Shown here: positions 43,807 to 53,038 of the stretch, one piece after another
Layout of the letters: each line of letters begins with the position of its first letter
How positions within the stretch are numbered: the stretch's first letter is position 1
NCBI GenBank assembly: GCA_964461995.1
Contig: CAYWXL010000019.1
Span: 6,200-70,199 of the forward strand
DNA length: 64,000 bases
DNA from: JALSRK01 sp964461995
GTDB taxonomy: Bacteria > Acidobacteriota > Terriglobia > Bryobacterales > Bryobacteraceae
Direction of reading: 5' to 3'
Position numbers and translations under genes: made by a program
The notes under the pieces: model-generated
The model's database searches: none
Told to the model about the DNA's origin: nothing
What the model saw: the letters and a program-made list of their open reading frames with translations, nothing else

Positions 43807-44763
43807 TCAGTCGTTGAAGAGTCCCTCGAACAGGACGGTAGACAAGTAGCGTTCGCCGGAGTCCGGCAGGATCACCACGATCGTTTTGCCTTCCATCTCG
43901 GGTTCGCGGGCCAGCCGCAGGGCCACGGCCGCCGCGGCTCCGGAAGAGATGCCGCAGAGGATGCCCTCTTCCCGGGCCAGTCTCCGAGCCACCTCGATCG
44001 CCTCTTCGTTGGTGACCTGTTCGACACGATCCACCACCGAGAGATCGAGAGTATCCGGGATGAAACCCGCACCGATGCCCTGGATCTTGTGGGGACCGGG
44101 CTTCAGCTCCTCACCCCGGAGCTTCTGCGTGATCACGGGGCTGCCGGCGGGCTCCACTGCGACGGAAAGGATGTTCTTGCCCTTCTCGTGCTTGATGTAC
44201 CGGGAGACGCCGGTGATGGTGCCGCCGGTGCCGACGCCGGACACTAGAACGTCGATCTTGCCTTCGGTGTCTTCCCAGATCTCGGGTCCGGTCGTTTTGA
44301 AGTGGATCTCCGGGTTAGCCGGGTTCTTGAACTGCTGAAGGAGCACGTACCGGTCCGGGTCGGAAGCAACGATCTGCTCAGCGGCTTCGATCGCCCCTTT
44401 CATACCTTTCGAGCCGTCCGTGAGCACGAGCTTCGCGCCAAACACCTTGAGAACTTTACGCCGCTCAATCGACATGGTCTCGGGCATCGTCAGAGTGATC
44501 GGATACCCCCGTGCGGCAGCGACAAAGGCCAAAGCGATGCCCGTATTGCCGCTCGTGGGTTCGATGATCTCCTTGCCCGGCTTGAGGATTCCCCGTTTTT
44601 CGGCGTCCCAAACCATGGAGGCGCCGATGCGGCATTTCACTGAATAGGAAGGGTTTCGCCCTTCGATCTTGCCCGCGACGGTTACGGGGAGTCCCTTGGT
44701 AATCCGGTTCAGCCGAACAAGCGGCGTCCTGCCGATGCTGAGTGAATTGTCCGCGTAGATCAA
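43807..44763 (-). CDS. cysK: Cysteine synthase A (O-acetylserine sulfhydrylase)
   Basis: Makes cysteine from O-acetylserine and sulfide. The 318-residue PLP enzyme has the cofactor Lys in NPSYSVKCRIGASMVWDAE, the substrate loop TSGNTGIALAFVA, the phosphate loop GVGTGGTITGVSRYIK and the conserved GIGAGFIPDTL and GISSGAAAAVAL. It lies 63 bases downstream of an Rrf2 regulator gene, the arrangement expected for CymR-type control; in Bacillus subtilis CysK and CymR form a regulatory complex. Confidence 0.95.
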   Translation of the reverse strand: MIYADNSLSIGRTPLVRLNRITKGLPVTVAGKIEGRNPSYSVKCRIGASMVWDAEKRGILKPGKEIIEPTSGNTGIALAFVAAARGYPITLTMPETMSIERRKVLKVFGAKLVLTDGSKGMKGAIEAAEQIVASDPDRYVLLQQFKNPANPEIHFKTTGPEIWEDTEGKIDVLVSGVGTGGTITGVSRYIKHEKGKNILSVAVEPAGSPVITQKLRGEELKPGPHKIQGIGAGFIPDTLDLSVVDRVEQVTNEEAIEVARRLAREEGILCGISSGAAAAVALRLAREPEMEGKTIVVILPDSGERYLSTVLFEGLFND

Positions 44764-44826
44764 ACTCTACCTCCTCGTTCTGCTTGTAGGTTTCGGAGCT
44801 CGCCGGAAAACGCCCCCGTGCGAATC

Positions 44827-45261
44827 TCAGATCTCCCAGTTGGGTATATAAGCGGCTTGCTTCTCGCGCCACTCCCTGGCCAACTGGCCGAAAGTCGTGT
44901 TGTCCAGGATCCTGCTAACCGCCGCGTCCACGTCTTTCCACATACTGGCAAAGGCCGAATCGGCCTTTCGCTTGGCAGCCGTCTTGGCCGCCCGGGGCCC
45001 CTCAACAAAGCGCAGCACCTCGCCAACGGTAATTTGGTCAGCCGGCCGGGCCAGCATGTAACCGCCGTCTGCGCCACGACGGGAAATTACGAAGCCTCCT
45101 TGTTTCAAGCCGGCGAGGATCAACTCCAGGAATTTCTGCGGAATCCGCTGGCGCCTGGCGATAGCCGCGATTTTCACGGGGCGGCCGTCGTTGTGCAACG
45201 CAAGATCGAGGAGCGCGTTCAACGCATACTCACCTTTTACCGAGATGTTCAATGGTCCCAC
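44827..45261 (-). CDS. Rrf2-family transcriptional regulator (CymR type)
   Basis: A 144-residue regulator with the Rrf2 winged helix (LNISVKGEYALNALLDLALH, RRQRIPQKFLELILAGLKQG, GFVISRRGADGGYMLARPAD). The three-Cys Fe-S cluster of IscR is absent (there are no Cys in the C-terminal half), which favours a CymR-like cysteine-metabolism regulator over IscR. Its position directly before cysK supports this. The start may be GTG at 45261 or TTG at 45252. A palindrome overlaps its promoter and may be its own operator. Confidence 0.9.
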   Translation of the reverse strand: MGPLNISVKGEYALNALLDLALHNDGRPVKIAAIARRQRIPQKFLELILAGLKQGGFVISRRGADGGYMLARPADQITVGEVLRFVEGPRAAKTAAKRKADSAFASMWKDVDAAVSRILDNTTFGQLAREWREKQAAYIPNWEI

Positions 45262-45276
45262 GGCCCGATCTCCGAT

Positions 45277-45289
45277 TCTCTAGTAGAGA
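45277..45289. promoter_or_regulatory. Perfect palindrome TCTCTA-N-TAGAGA, candidate Rrf2 operator
   Basis: The 13-base palindrome overlaps a minus-strand -10 box (TAATCT, 45287-45292), whose -35 box TTGACT is at 45311-45316 with 18 bases between. Its position over the regulator's own promoter suggests negative autoregulation of the regulator-cysK operon. Confidence 0.5.
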
Positions 45290-45363
45290 TTACATAAAGA
45301 CAGCGGTCGGAGTCAAGTTGTTCTGGCACGCCGCGGTGTGGCCAAGGTCCGGAGAACAAGAAG

Positions 45364-47244
45364 ATGTTAGGTTACAATGACGACGGGGTGGAGCAGATCG
45401 GTCGGTACCGGGTCTTGGGCGAGCTCGGCCGCGGGGCGATGGGAATCGTCTACCGGGCCGAGGATCCGGCCATCGGCCGCACGGTGGCGATCAAGACCAT
45501 CCGGCTGGGGGAGGTGGCTGACGAAGCCGAGCGGCGCTTCATGAGGGAGCGGCTGCTGAGGGAGGCGCGGTCGGCGGGCATTTTATCTCATCCCGGCATC
45601 GTCACCATATACGACATCTCCGAAGAGGGCGACACGGCGTACATCTTCATGGAGTACGTCAACGGGACGACCCTCGATAAGCTGATCGCCTCCCGCGGCA
45701 AGCTCGAGAAAGAAATCATCTTCGACGTACTCAGACAGACGGCGGCCGCCCTGGATTACGCCCACGCGAAGGGGATCGTACACCGCGACATCAAACCGGC
45801 CAACATCATGGTCAGCGTCGATGGAGAGGCGAAAATCACGGATTTCGGCGTGGCTAAGATCCTCTCGCAACAGCTTACGCAGACGCGGGCGGTGTTGGGG
45901 ACGCCGTATTACATGTCTCCGGAACAGATCCAGGGGGCGAAAGTCGATGGACGTACGGATCAGTTCGCCCTCGGGGTGGTCGCGTATGAGCTGCTGACCG
46001 GAGAGCGCCCCTTCACGGCGGAAAGTCTCCCGACGCTGTTGTTCAAGATCGTCCGCGAGATGCCGGTTCCGGCTCACCGGCTGAACCCCACGCTGCCCAG
46101 AGAGGTGAGCACGGTCTTCGAAAAGGTGTTCGCCAAGAGACCGGAAGACCGGTTTCGCAGTTGCACCGAATTCGTCGCGGCGCTGGCGATGGCCGTTAAT
46201 CACAATCCGAACTGGCAACCTTTGAGCCGCAAAGATGCGACGGAGATCGCCACGGCCGCAGCTTCCCCGCCGGCCCCAGCCCGGGACACTGCGGAAACCC
46301 AGAAACATACCGAGAGCCCGCCGGCCCCGCCTCGGGAGCCACCCATAACAACCCCCTTCGAAGAAACCGCGTCACGCCCGGCGTTGCCCAAGATCCCGCG
46401 GGTCCGGCAGCGCCGACAGGATTGGGACTACGAAGAAGAGCCAACGCACTTTTTGAGGAATGCAGTGCTCCTGCTTTTGATCCTGGGTATAGCAGGGACG
46501 GGCGCCTGGTACTACCAGACGCGTTTGGCCGCTCCACTCGAAGTGCCCACCGAACCCCTTGCCGCAGACACCGGCGGTTTACAAGAGGTGGAGTCCCAAC
46601 GCATCCCCGCGGAAGTTGAAGCCGTTGGACCCCCGGCCCAGGCAGGGGCGAGCCAAGGTGCGGCATCCGGCGCCGAATCGGCGCCAGCAGTTCCGGCGGG
46701 CGGTTCGGAAGAAGCTGCTGCGCAACCGCCAGCGTCTGCCCAACCGACGCAGACGCCGCCCCTCAAGCCGGAAACAGAAGCGCCGTCCCCCGTCCCATCC
46801 AAGCCCCCGAAACCGGCGCCCGCGAGCCCTCAGGTCTATTGGGTTCAGATCCGCTCGGCGCCGCCGGGCGGACGAGTGAATGCCGACGACGATCCGGAAC
46901 TCGTCTGCAAAACACCGTGTGAGCTGCCCCTGGAGCAGGGACGCCACGTGATCACGGTGACGATGGCGGGGCATCAAGTCGCCAAACGGATCATCCGGGT
47001 GCCTGAGATCACCGATCTGACGGTGAACTTGACCCGGCGCGCCGGGACACTGGCCGTGGTAACGAAGCCGCCCGGGGCGACGATCATCATCAACGGCGAG
47101 CAGCGGCCGGAAAAGACGCCCGCCATGATCAAGTTGCCGGAAGGCAAGTACTTGGTGCGGCTGGAGTTGCCCGGCCGCGAACCGGTCGAGGAAGAGGTGG
47201 AGATCAAGGACCAGGCGATTCGAGCGTTCCGGGTCGAGTGGTGA
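45364..47244 (+). CDS. Ser/Thr protein kinase with transmembrane helix and PEGA repeats
   Basis: A 626-residue Hanks-type kinase. The kinase domain (about 13-275) has GELGRGAMGIVYRAED, the ATP Lys in VAIKTI, the catalytic loop in IVHRDIKPANIMV, DFGVAK and GTPYYMSPEQ, so it should be active. A low-complexity linker, one transmembrane helix (AVLLLLILGIAGTGAWYY) and a Pro/Ala/Glu-rich segment lead to two C-terminal PEGA-type repeats (RSAPPGGRVNADDDPELVCK; TKPPGATIIINGEQRPEKTP), which are extracytoplasmic. PEGA kinases are typical of Acidobacteriota and Myxococcota. The signal and substrates are unknown. Confidence 0.93.
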   Translation: MLGYNDDGVEQIGRYRVLGELGRGAMGIVYRAEDPAIGRTVAIKTIRLGEVADEAERRFMRERLLREARSAGILSHPGIVTIYDISEEGDTAYIFMEYVNGTTLDKLIASRGKLEKEIIFDVLRQTAAALDYAHAKGIVHRDIKPANIMVSVDGEAKITDFGVAKILSQQLTQTRAVLGTPYYMSPEQIQGAKVDGRTDQFALGVVAYELLTGERPFTAESLPTLLFKIVREMPVPAHRLNPTLPREVSTVFEKVFAKRPEDRFRSCTEFVAALAMAVNHNPNWQPLSRKDATEIATAAASPPAPARDTAETQKHTESPPAPPREPPITTPFEETASRPALPKIPRVRQRRQDWDYEEEPTHFLRNAVLLLLILGIAGTGAWYYQTRLAAPLEVPTEPLAADTGGLQEVESQRIPAEVEAVGPPAQAGASQGAASGAESAPAVPAGGSEEAAAQPPASAQPTQTPPLKPETEAPSPVPSKPPKPAPASPQVYWVQIRSAPPGGRVNADDDPELVCKTPCELPLEQGRHVITVTMAGHQVAKRIIRVPEITDLTVNLTRRAGTLAVVTKPPGATIIINGEQRPEKTPAMIKLPEGKYLVRLELPGREPVEEEVEIKDQAIRAFRVEW

Positions 47245-47261
47245 CGCCTCGGGATTTGGCC

Positions 47262-49361
47262 TTAGAAGAGCAATAAGCGCCGGGCTTCCTTTTCCACATC
47301 CTCGACCTGGGGGAGGATCGCGTTCTCGAGAACCGGGCTGTAGCCTACGTAAGTATCCAAGGCTCCGACCCGCCCGACCGGGGCATCCAGGAACTCGAAG
47401 AGCTCGTCGGCAATCCGGGCGGCGATCTCACCCCCATAGCCCCAGCTCAGGTTATCTTCGTGCACCACCAGGGCGCGGCTCGTCTTGCGGACCGACTCGG
47501 CGATCGTCTCCCAGTCATAGGGCGACAAGGAGCGCAGATCGATCACCTCAACGCTCCAGTCCTCGCGCTCCTGCTCCAGGTTGGTGGCCGCCAGAAGTGA
47601 CTTCTGGACCAGCGCACCGTAGGTGACGATCGTCAGGCGCCGGCCCTGCTTCACCACGCGGGCCCTGCCGAAGGGGATCATATAGTCCGGGCCGGGGTAC
47701 GGCGCGCGGTTGTAGGTTTCGCGGTAGAGCTTTTTGTGCTCGAGGAACAGGACCGGGTCGTCGCAGCGGATCGCCGTCCGCAGCAAACCCACGGCATCCC
47801 GGGCATTGGAAGGCATTACCACGCGAATGCCGGGAATGTGGGTGAACATCGACTCACCGGACTGGCTGTGGTAGATGGATCCGCCGGTGAGATAGCCGCC
47901 GATCGCCGCCCGCACCACCGCCGGGCACTTGAACCCGTTGAAGGAGCGCCAGCGGATGTTGGCCATCTCGTCGCGGAACTGCATCATCGCCGGCCAGATG
48001 TAGTCGAAGAACTGAATCTCGACGACCGGCTTCATGCCTCGGGTCGCCATCCCCGTCGCCCTGCCGACGATCGCCGCTTCGGCCAGCGGTGAGTTGAAGC
48101 ACCGCTTCGAACCGAAGCGGCGCTGAAGCCCCAAGGTGGCTTTGAAAACGCCACCTTTTCCTTTCACCTCCTTCAGGTTTTCTTCATGGCTGCAATCGGC
48201 GACATCCTCACCGAAGACGACGATCCGTTCGTTGCGCTCCATCTCATCGTGGAGCGTCCGGTTGATGGCATCGACCATCGTAATTGGAGGACCGGAAGGC
48301 CGGGGTTCGGTTTCGAAAGCGCTCGACGTTGGATCCACGTCCGGAGAATAGACGTACAAGGGAGCCGACGTTGGATCCGGCGGCTTCGCCTTGAGGGCCT
48401 TCTCGGTCGCTTGCTGGATCTCCAGATCGACCTCTTGCCGAATAGCCTCAAGCTCCTCTTCGGTAGCCAGCCCCTCATCGATAAGCCACTGCGGATAGCG
48501 CACGAACGGGTCCCGCTTCCGTTCCGCCTCGCGTTCCGCCTCAGTCTTATAGAGCCGCTCGTCATCAGAGAGCGAGTGCGAATAAGGCCGGATCACATGG
48601 GCGTGGACCAACGCCGGGCCCAGGCCCTGGCGGCAATAATCGACGGCCTTCTTCATGACCCGATAGGAAGCGGCGAAGTCGGTGCCGTCCACCTCTTTGA
48701 CATACAAGCCGGGAAAGTTCTCGACCAGTTTGGAGATCTTACCGCCGGGCGTCTGCCGGTCTACCGAGGTCGAAATGGCGTAATGGTTGTCCTCGATCAG
48801 GAAGACGATGGCGAGCTTTTCGAGGCAAGAAGCGTTGATCGCCTCCCAGAACTCACCCTCGCTGGTGTGGCCGTCGCCGCCACAGACCAAGGTCACTTCG
48901 GTTCGGTCCGGACTCAAGTAGCGGCAGGCGTGAGCGCACCCGACGGCAGGGAGAAACTGGGTCCCGGTGGTCGAGGACGTGGTGACGATGTTTAGTTCCG
49001 GCGAGCTCCAATGGGTCGGCATCTGACGGCCGCCGCTGGCTGGATCCTCAGCCGATCCCACAGCCTGCAGCAGCATTTCGAGTGGCGTCACTCCCAGAGC
49101 GAGGCATAAAGCCCGGTCGCGGTAGTACGGGTAAAACCAGTCAACACCCGGGCGCATCACCATGCCGGCTGCCGTCTGGATCGCCTCATGGCCAGCGGCG
49201 CTGATCTGGAAATAGGTCTTCTGCTGCCGCTTCAGCAGGATCTCGCGATCGTCGATCTTCCGCGAAGTGTAAATGATGCGGAAGGCGCGAACGAGGTCGG
49301 CCCGTTCCAGTCCGTCGCTCTCGAGACCCGTCGTGATCTGCCTGCCCGCAGGTGCTGCCAT
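47262..49361 (-). CDS. Branched-chain 2-oxoacid dehydrogenase E1, fused alpha-beta subunits
   Basis: Decarboxylates branched-chain 2-oxoacids with TPP and passes the acyl group to E2. The 699-residue fusion has the alpha part (about 20-320; QISAAGHEAIQTAAGMVM, the TPP/Mg motif GGDGHTSEGEFWEAINAS, HVIRPYSHSLSDD) and the beta part (about 370-699; VVFGEDVADCSHEENLKEVK, FNSPLAEAAIVGRATGMATR, TYGALVQKSLLAATNLE). Both active-site regions are present. Alpha-beta fusion is known in Bacteroidetes and Acidobacteriota. E2 and E3 genes are not visible in the window. Confidence 0.93.
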   Translation of the reverse strand: MAAPAGRQITTGLESDGLERADLVRAFRIIYTSRKIDDREILLKRQQKTYFQISAAGHEAIQTAAGMVMRPGVDWFYPYYRDRALCLALGVTPLEMLLQAVGSAEDPASGGRQMPTHWSSPELNIVTTSSTTGTQFLPAVGCAHACRYLSPDRTEVTLVCGGDGHTSEGEFWEAINASCLEKLAIVFLIEDNHYAISTSVDRQTPGGKISKLVENFPGLYVKEVDGTDFAASYRVMKKAVDYCRQGLGPALVHAHVIRPYSHSLSDDERLYKTEAEREAERKRDPFVRYPQWLIDEGLATEEELEAIRQEVDLEIQQATEKALKAKPPDPTSAPLYVYSPDVDPTSSAFETEPRPSGPPITMVDAINRTLHDEMERNERIVVFGEDVADCSHEENLKEVKGKGGVFKATLGLQRRFGSKRCFNSPLAEAAIVGRATGMATRGMKPVVEIQFFDYIWPAMMQFRDEMANIRWRSFNGFKCPAVVRAAIGGYLTGGSIYHSQSGESMFTHIPGIRVVMPSNARDAVGLLRTAIRCDDPVLFLEHKKLYRETYNRAPYPGPDYMIPFGRARVVKQGRRLTIVTYGALVQKSLLAATNLEQEREDWSVEVIDLRSLSPYDWETIAESVRKTSRALVVHEDNLSWGYGGEIAARIADELFEFLDAPVGRVGALDTYVGYSPVLENAILPQVEDVEKEARRLLLF

Positions 49362-49616
49362 CAGGTCGGACCTCCACGTCCAAGTTTATCTCAGCGCCCG
49401 GCTGCTTCAAGACAACACAAGTACTAGTCTACATGCCGGCCGGCCGTTTTGTGACCTCCAGATATTCGCTCTTTCTTCGCGTTCTCTTTGCCCTCGGGCT
49501 GCTACAAACTTAAAGATCCGATCGGCGTTTCGCCCTTGGGCTGGAGCGCGTCCAACGAAGGACAGGACACATGAAACCGGCGCTCGGCAGCCTCGGGGGG
49601 CAGGACCCGGCCAGCG

Positions 49617-50957
49617 TCAATCTGAGTTGAGCGCCCGATCGATCCTCCGAGTCAGCATCTCCTCGAATTTGTTGGGGACGAAGCCAGGAATGCGACTCAA
49701 CAGGTCCCCGTGCTTGTCGATCACGATGATCGTAGGGATGTTCGTAACCTCGAGAAACCGCTCGAGCCCGTCCTCGAAGTACACTGGGCCTTCCCACTTG
49801 TTCTCGATGACGAACAGTGGGACGAGTTCGCGGTCGGCATCGGTATTGACGCTCACAAACGCCAAGTCGTCGCGACCGGTGTAACGTTTCCGGATCTTGC
49901 CGAGCGCCTCATGCACCGCGCGGCATGGGCGGCACCAAGTAGCCCAAAAGTCCATGACCACGACTTTGCCGCGCAAGCTGGAGAGGTCCAACCGCTTCCC
50001 GTCGAGCCCGCTCAATACGAAATCGAGAACATGAGTGGCGTCGAGATTGGGATTGATCTTTTTCAGTTCTGCCCGGCGGGCAAGCAAGACCTTGCGAGTG
50101 CGGTCGTAAGCCTCCAGGATGAGGTCGCCGAGGCCGGCTTCGCTCTTGTGGGTCTGCAGGTAAAGTTCACGCATCCGGCGGCGGTCACCCGCGCGAAGCT
50201 TCGGCGAGTTGTCTGGATCGTCGATAACGAACGCCTCAGCATAGTAACGCAGGGCCTCCTCGGAGCGCCCCAGCCGCGCCAGCCAACGGCCGATCTCTCT
50301 TGCCGCCTCGGCCGTCGGATAGCGCTCGAAGCTAGCCCGCGCCATCTTCACGGCGGCCTCGAACTGCTCCAGATTTCCCAGCGCTCTCGCTTGAAAGACG
50401 TAGGCCTTGGCGAACTTCCGGTCGAGGCGGTTCTTGGCTTCCAAAAGCTTGCTGCCGCCCGAAGGCGTTTGCGTTTCGAGCCATTGCAAGGTCGTCTCGA
50501 GTTGGCGGGCATACGCGAGCGCGCGCCTCGAGCGTTCTGGATCGTCATCCTCGAGCAAGGCCCGGATGACATACTCGGCAATCTCTGCGTGCCGGGGCTC
50601 CCGCCGCAAGACGCGTTCGCCGTAGAGGATGATTCGACGGCGGTCTTTCATCTCGATGGCCGACTGTACGAGCGCTCTTTCGATTTCGGGGCGGCGCTTG
50701 GAATCCGGGAAACGTTTCAGGAATCTTTCCAGCCCGCGGGCGTAATCCAACCGGCTGACCCGCGCGTCGGCCACTATTTCGCGCCAGAGCTGGTCTTCGG
50801 GATCCTCGGCCGACTCTGAAGCGTCCTTGGTGCGGTCTGCGTCGGCCCGAGGTTTCTTCACTGTAGGCGCGTCGACGGGCTCGGACTGAGCCGTCGCCGC
50901 CGTTACGGCGACGAAGGGATAGATCGCGGAAAAGAGCAACGCCGCAAAGAATCTCAT
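49617..50957 (-). CDS. Secreted TPR protein with C-terminal TlpA/thioredoxin domain
   Basis: A 446-residue protein with signal peptide (RFFAALLFSAIYPFVAVTAA), a helical TPR-like middle (about 55-280; LERFLKRFPDSKRRPEIERA; ALGNLEQFEAAVKMARASFE) and a thioredoxin-like domain (about 305-440) with the active site WATWCRPCRAVHEALGKI and the cis-Pro loop NIPTIIVID. It probably works in the periplasm on disulfides. It overlaps the upstream gene by four bases and is likely co-transcribed with it. Confidence 0.88.
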   Translation of the reverse strand: MRFFAALLFSAIYPFVAVTAATAQSEPVDAPTVKKPRADADRTKDASESAEDPEDQLWREIVADARVSRLDYARGLERFLKRFPDSKRRPEIERALVQSAIEMKDRRRIILYGERVLRREPRHAEIAEYVIRALLEDDDPERSRRALAYARQLETTLQWLETQTPSGGSKLLEAKNRLDRKFAKAYVFQARALGNLEQFEAAVKMARASFERYPTAEAAREIGRWLARLGRSEEALRYYAEAFVIDDPDNSPKLRAGDRRRMRELYLQTHKSEAGLGDLILEAYDRTRKVLLARRAELKKINPNLDATHVLDFVLSGLDGKRLDLSSLRGKVVVMDFWATWCRPCRAVHEALGKIRKRYTGRDDLAFVSVNTDADRELVPLFVIENKWEGPVYFEDGLERFLEVTNIPTIIVIDKHGDLLSRIPGFVPNKFEEMLTRRIDRALNSD

Positions 50958-51601
50958 TTGCCAACCTCCGCCGATTCGCGGATTACCCTCGCCAGCATGG
51001 CGGCGCGGCTTCGGGCCATATTGAGAAAGCTTTCGTTCGCCGCCACCTTATCGAGCAGCGGAAGAAACTGGTCGGCGGCGACAAGGCGTTTCTTTTCCAT
51101 CGAGACTTGCAACTGCAATAGCACTTTGTTGACGCCGAGCTTGTCGAACCGGACGGTGCGTTCGAGGTTCACGCGGTGACGCACGGTCTCGGTGATGCGA
51201 GCGAACCAGTCGGCGAGCAAGCGAGCATCGGCGTTCTTGGAGAAGTTGAATTTCTGCTCGTAACGTTGGTCACCTTGCTCCCAGCGGAAGGTCTTCAGCC
51301 CCATGTTGGCGACCTTCAAGTTCGACTCGAGCGGCTTGCGGAAACGGTCGAGCTTCTCCGCGAGATGGAAGATCTCCCGAACCTCCGAAGGCCGCAGATG
51401 AAACTCGATCGGTTCGTCGTCGGGGTCATCCACGGACTCCCGGTAGACGGCGCGACCGCTGTATTCGACAGTGATCTGGATGTACGCGGGCCGGGCGCCG
51501 GGGTGCTCGCGGGAATAGAAGATCCGCGGCTCGTCCGTGGAGGCCGCCAGCAGCGGAAAGCTCGTCAAAACCGCGGCGATCAAAACACTACGCGCTCGCA
51601 C
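50954..51601 (-). CDS. Secreted protein of unknown function
   Basis: A 215-residue exported protein (signal peptide RARSVLIAAVLTSFPLLA). It has a beta-rich N-terminal part (AYIQITVEYSGRAVYRES; EFHLRPSEVREIFHLAEKLD) and a long helical C-terminus (VNKVLLQLQVSMEKKRLVAA; ARSRAAMLARVIRESAEVGK). No family recognised. It starts with GTG and overlaps the thioredoxin-TPR gene by four bases, so the two probably act together in the periplasm. RuvC is 12 bases upstream on the same strand. Confidence 0.78.
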   Translation of the reverse strand: MRARSVLIAAVLTSFPLLAASTDEPRIFYSREHPGARPAYIQITVEYSGRAVYRESVDDPDDEPIEFHLRPSEVREIFHLAEKLDRFRKPLESNLKVANMGLKTFRWEQGDQRYEQKFNFSKNADARLLADWFARITETVRHRVNLERTVRFDKLGVNKVLLQLQVSMEKKRLVAADQFLPLLDKVAANESFLNMARSRAAMLARVIRESAEVGK

Positions 51602-51613
51602 GCAAGAACCTCC

Positions 51614-52111
51614 TCAATTCGCCGATCCAGCACGTCGGCAGATCGCGGAATTGGTCGCGTGGCAGATAGCCACCGCGACGGCATCGCTGGCATCCTCGGA
51701 GTCGAGCGGCTCCGCAAGGCCAAGCAAGGAAGCCACCATCATCTGTACCTGGCGCTTTTCCGCGCGCCCGTAACCGACAACGCTCGTCTTGATCTCCAGA
51801 GGGGAGTACTCGGCGCAATCGAGACCGGAATCCGCGAGACTAAGCAGCGTGGCGCCCCGGGCGTGGGCCAGCTTCAGCGCCGTCTGAACGTTGACGGCGT
51901 GAAAGACCGCCTCGACGGCGGCCACTTCGGGTTTGTGCTCCCTGACGACCTCACGGATGCCAGCGGCGATGACACGAAGCCGTGCGGGCAGCGGGTCACG
52001 GGGACGAGTCCGGATAACGCCGGCGGCAACGAGGCGGTGCGCGCGCCCGTCACTGTCGATCACGCCGTAGCCTGTCGTCTCGGTCCCGCAGTCGATACCC
52101 AGTATGCGCAT
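51614..52111 (-). CDS. ruvC: Holliday-junction resolvase RuvC
   Basis: Resolves four-way junctions with RuvAB. The 165-residue protein has the four carboxylates in context: Asp7 in LGIDCGTETTGYGV, Glu in AAVEAVFHAVNVQTALKLA, and the pair in DASDAVAVAICHA. The conserved FHAVNVQTAL replaces the usual FFGKNVRSAL-type loop with typical sequence. It is between YebC and the secreted protein gene; ruvA and ruvB are outside the window. A natural neighbour of YebC. Confidence 0.95.
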   Translation of the reverse strand: MRILGIDCGTETTGYGVIDSDGRAHRLVAAGVIRTRPRDPLPARLRVIAAGIREVVREHKPEVAAVEAVFHAVNVQTALKLAHARGATLLSLADSGLDCAEYSPLEIKTSVVGYGRAEKRQVQMMVASLLGLAEPLDSEDASDAVAVAICHATNSAICRRAGSAN

Positions 52112-52129
52112 CCCGGATCCGGCGGCGGA

Positions 52130-52876
52130 TCAGGCCGTCAGCCGCTCCAGCTCTTTCTGATCAATGTCGAAGTTCGAGTAGACGCTCTGCACGTCGTCGT
52201 GCTCTTCCAAGGCTTCGCTCAGTTTCAGCATCTGCTCGGCCTGCTTGCCCTCGAGCTTCACCAGATTCTGGGGCAGCCAAGCGATCTCGGCGTTGAGCGT
52301 CTCGATACCGGCCTTCTGCAAGGCTTCTACGACGGCCTCATGCTGCTCGGGCGGCGCGATTACTTCCCAATTGTCGCCGTCCTTGCGGATATCCTCGGCG
52401 CCGGCGTCCAGCACCGCCGCCATCAGCTCGTCCTCGGTGGTCTTGTCGCCTTCGATCAGTACGTGGCTCTTACGGTCGAACATGAAGGCCACGCTGTTCT
52501 TTTCGCCGAGGTTGCCGCCGTGCTTGGAGAAGATGTGGCGGATCTCGGCCACGGTCCGGTTGCGGTTATCCGTAGCGGCAAGAACCATTACGGCGGCCCC
52601 GCCCGGTCCATAACCTTCGAACATCACCTCTTCAATCTGGCCGCCTTCGATCTCTCCGGTGCCGCGTTTGATGGCCCGGATGATGTTCTCCTGGGGCATA
52701 CTGGCGGCCTTGGCGGCCGCGATGGCCGTCCGCAAACGGGGGTTGGCGTCGGGATCGCCGCCGTTTCGGGCGGCAATGGTAATCTCCTTGATCAAGCGGG
52801 TAAACAGCTTGCCTCGTTTCTTATCCTGGGCGGCCTTCTTGTGCTTGATCGTCGCCCATTTGGAATGACCTGACAT
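52130..52876 (-). CDS. YebC/PmpR-family regulatory protein
   Basis: A 248-residue protein with the family's invariant start (SGHSKWATIKHKKAAQDKKR), GGDPDANPRLRTAI and YGPGGAAVMVLAATDNRNRT. Members help ribosomes at polyproline or act as transcriptional regulators. It is commonly next to ruvC, as here (18 bases apart). The helpful role on polyproline is noteworthy because the window holds several Pro-rich proteins, including Pal. No sign of truncation. Confidence 0.95.
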   Translation of the reverse strand: MSGHSKWATIKHKKAAQDKKRGKLFTRLIKEITIAARNGGDPDANPRLRTAIAAAKAASMPQENIIRAIKRGTGEIEGGQIEEVMFEGYGPGGAAVMVLAATDNRNRTVAEIRHIFSKHGGNLGEKNSVAFMFDRKSHVLIEGDKTTEDELMAAVLDAGAEDIRKDGDNWEVIAPPEQHEAVVEALQKAGIETLNAEIAWLPQNLVKLEGKQAEQMLKLSEALEEHDDVQSVYSNFDIDQKELERLTA

Positions 52877-53038
52877 GACTGGATCCTCTTCGGCGCCCTA
52901 AGTCTTGGACACACACCGACGGCTGATGCACCGTGTCGTCAGCGGTTTCCCTCGGCGGTGGAGAACAGGGCGCTCAACCCAACCCTGAGCATAACAGAAT
53001 GAGTGATTTAGCGGCAAGAGAGAGTAGCTCCGCAGGAC

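Noticed and set aside
44827..45261. Rrf2 regulator as IscR
   Set aside because: The three Cys ligands of the Fe-S cluster are missing, and the neighbour is cysK, not isc/suf genes.
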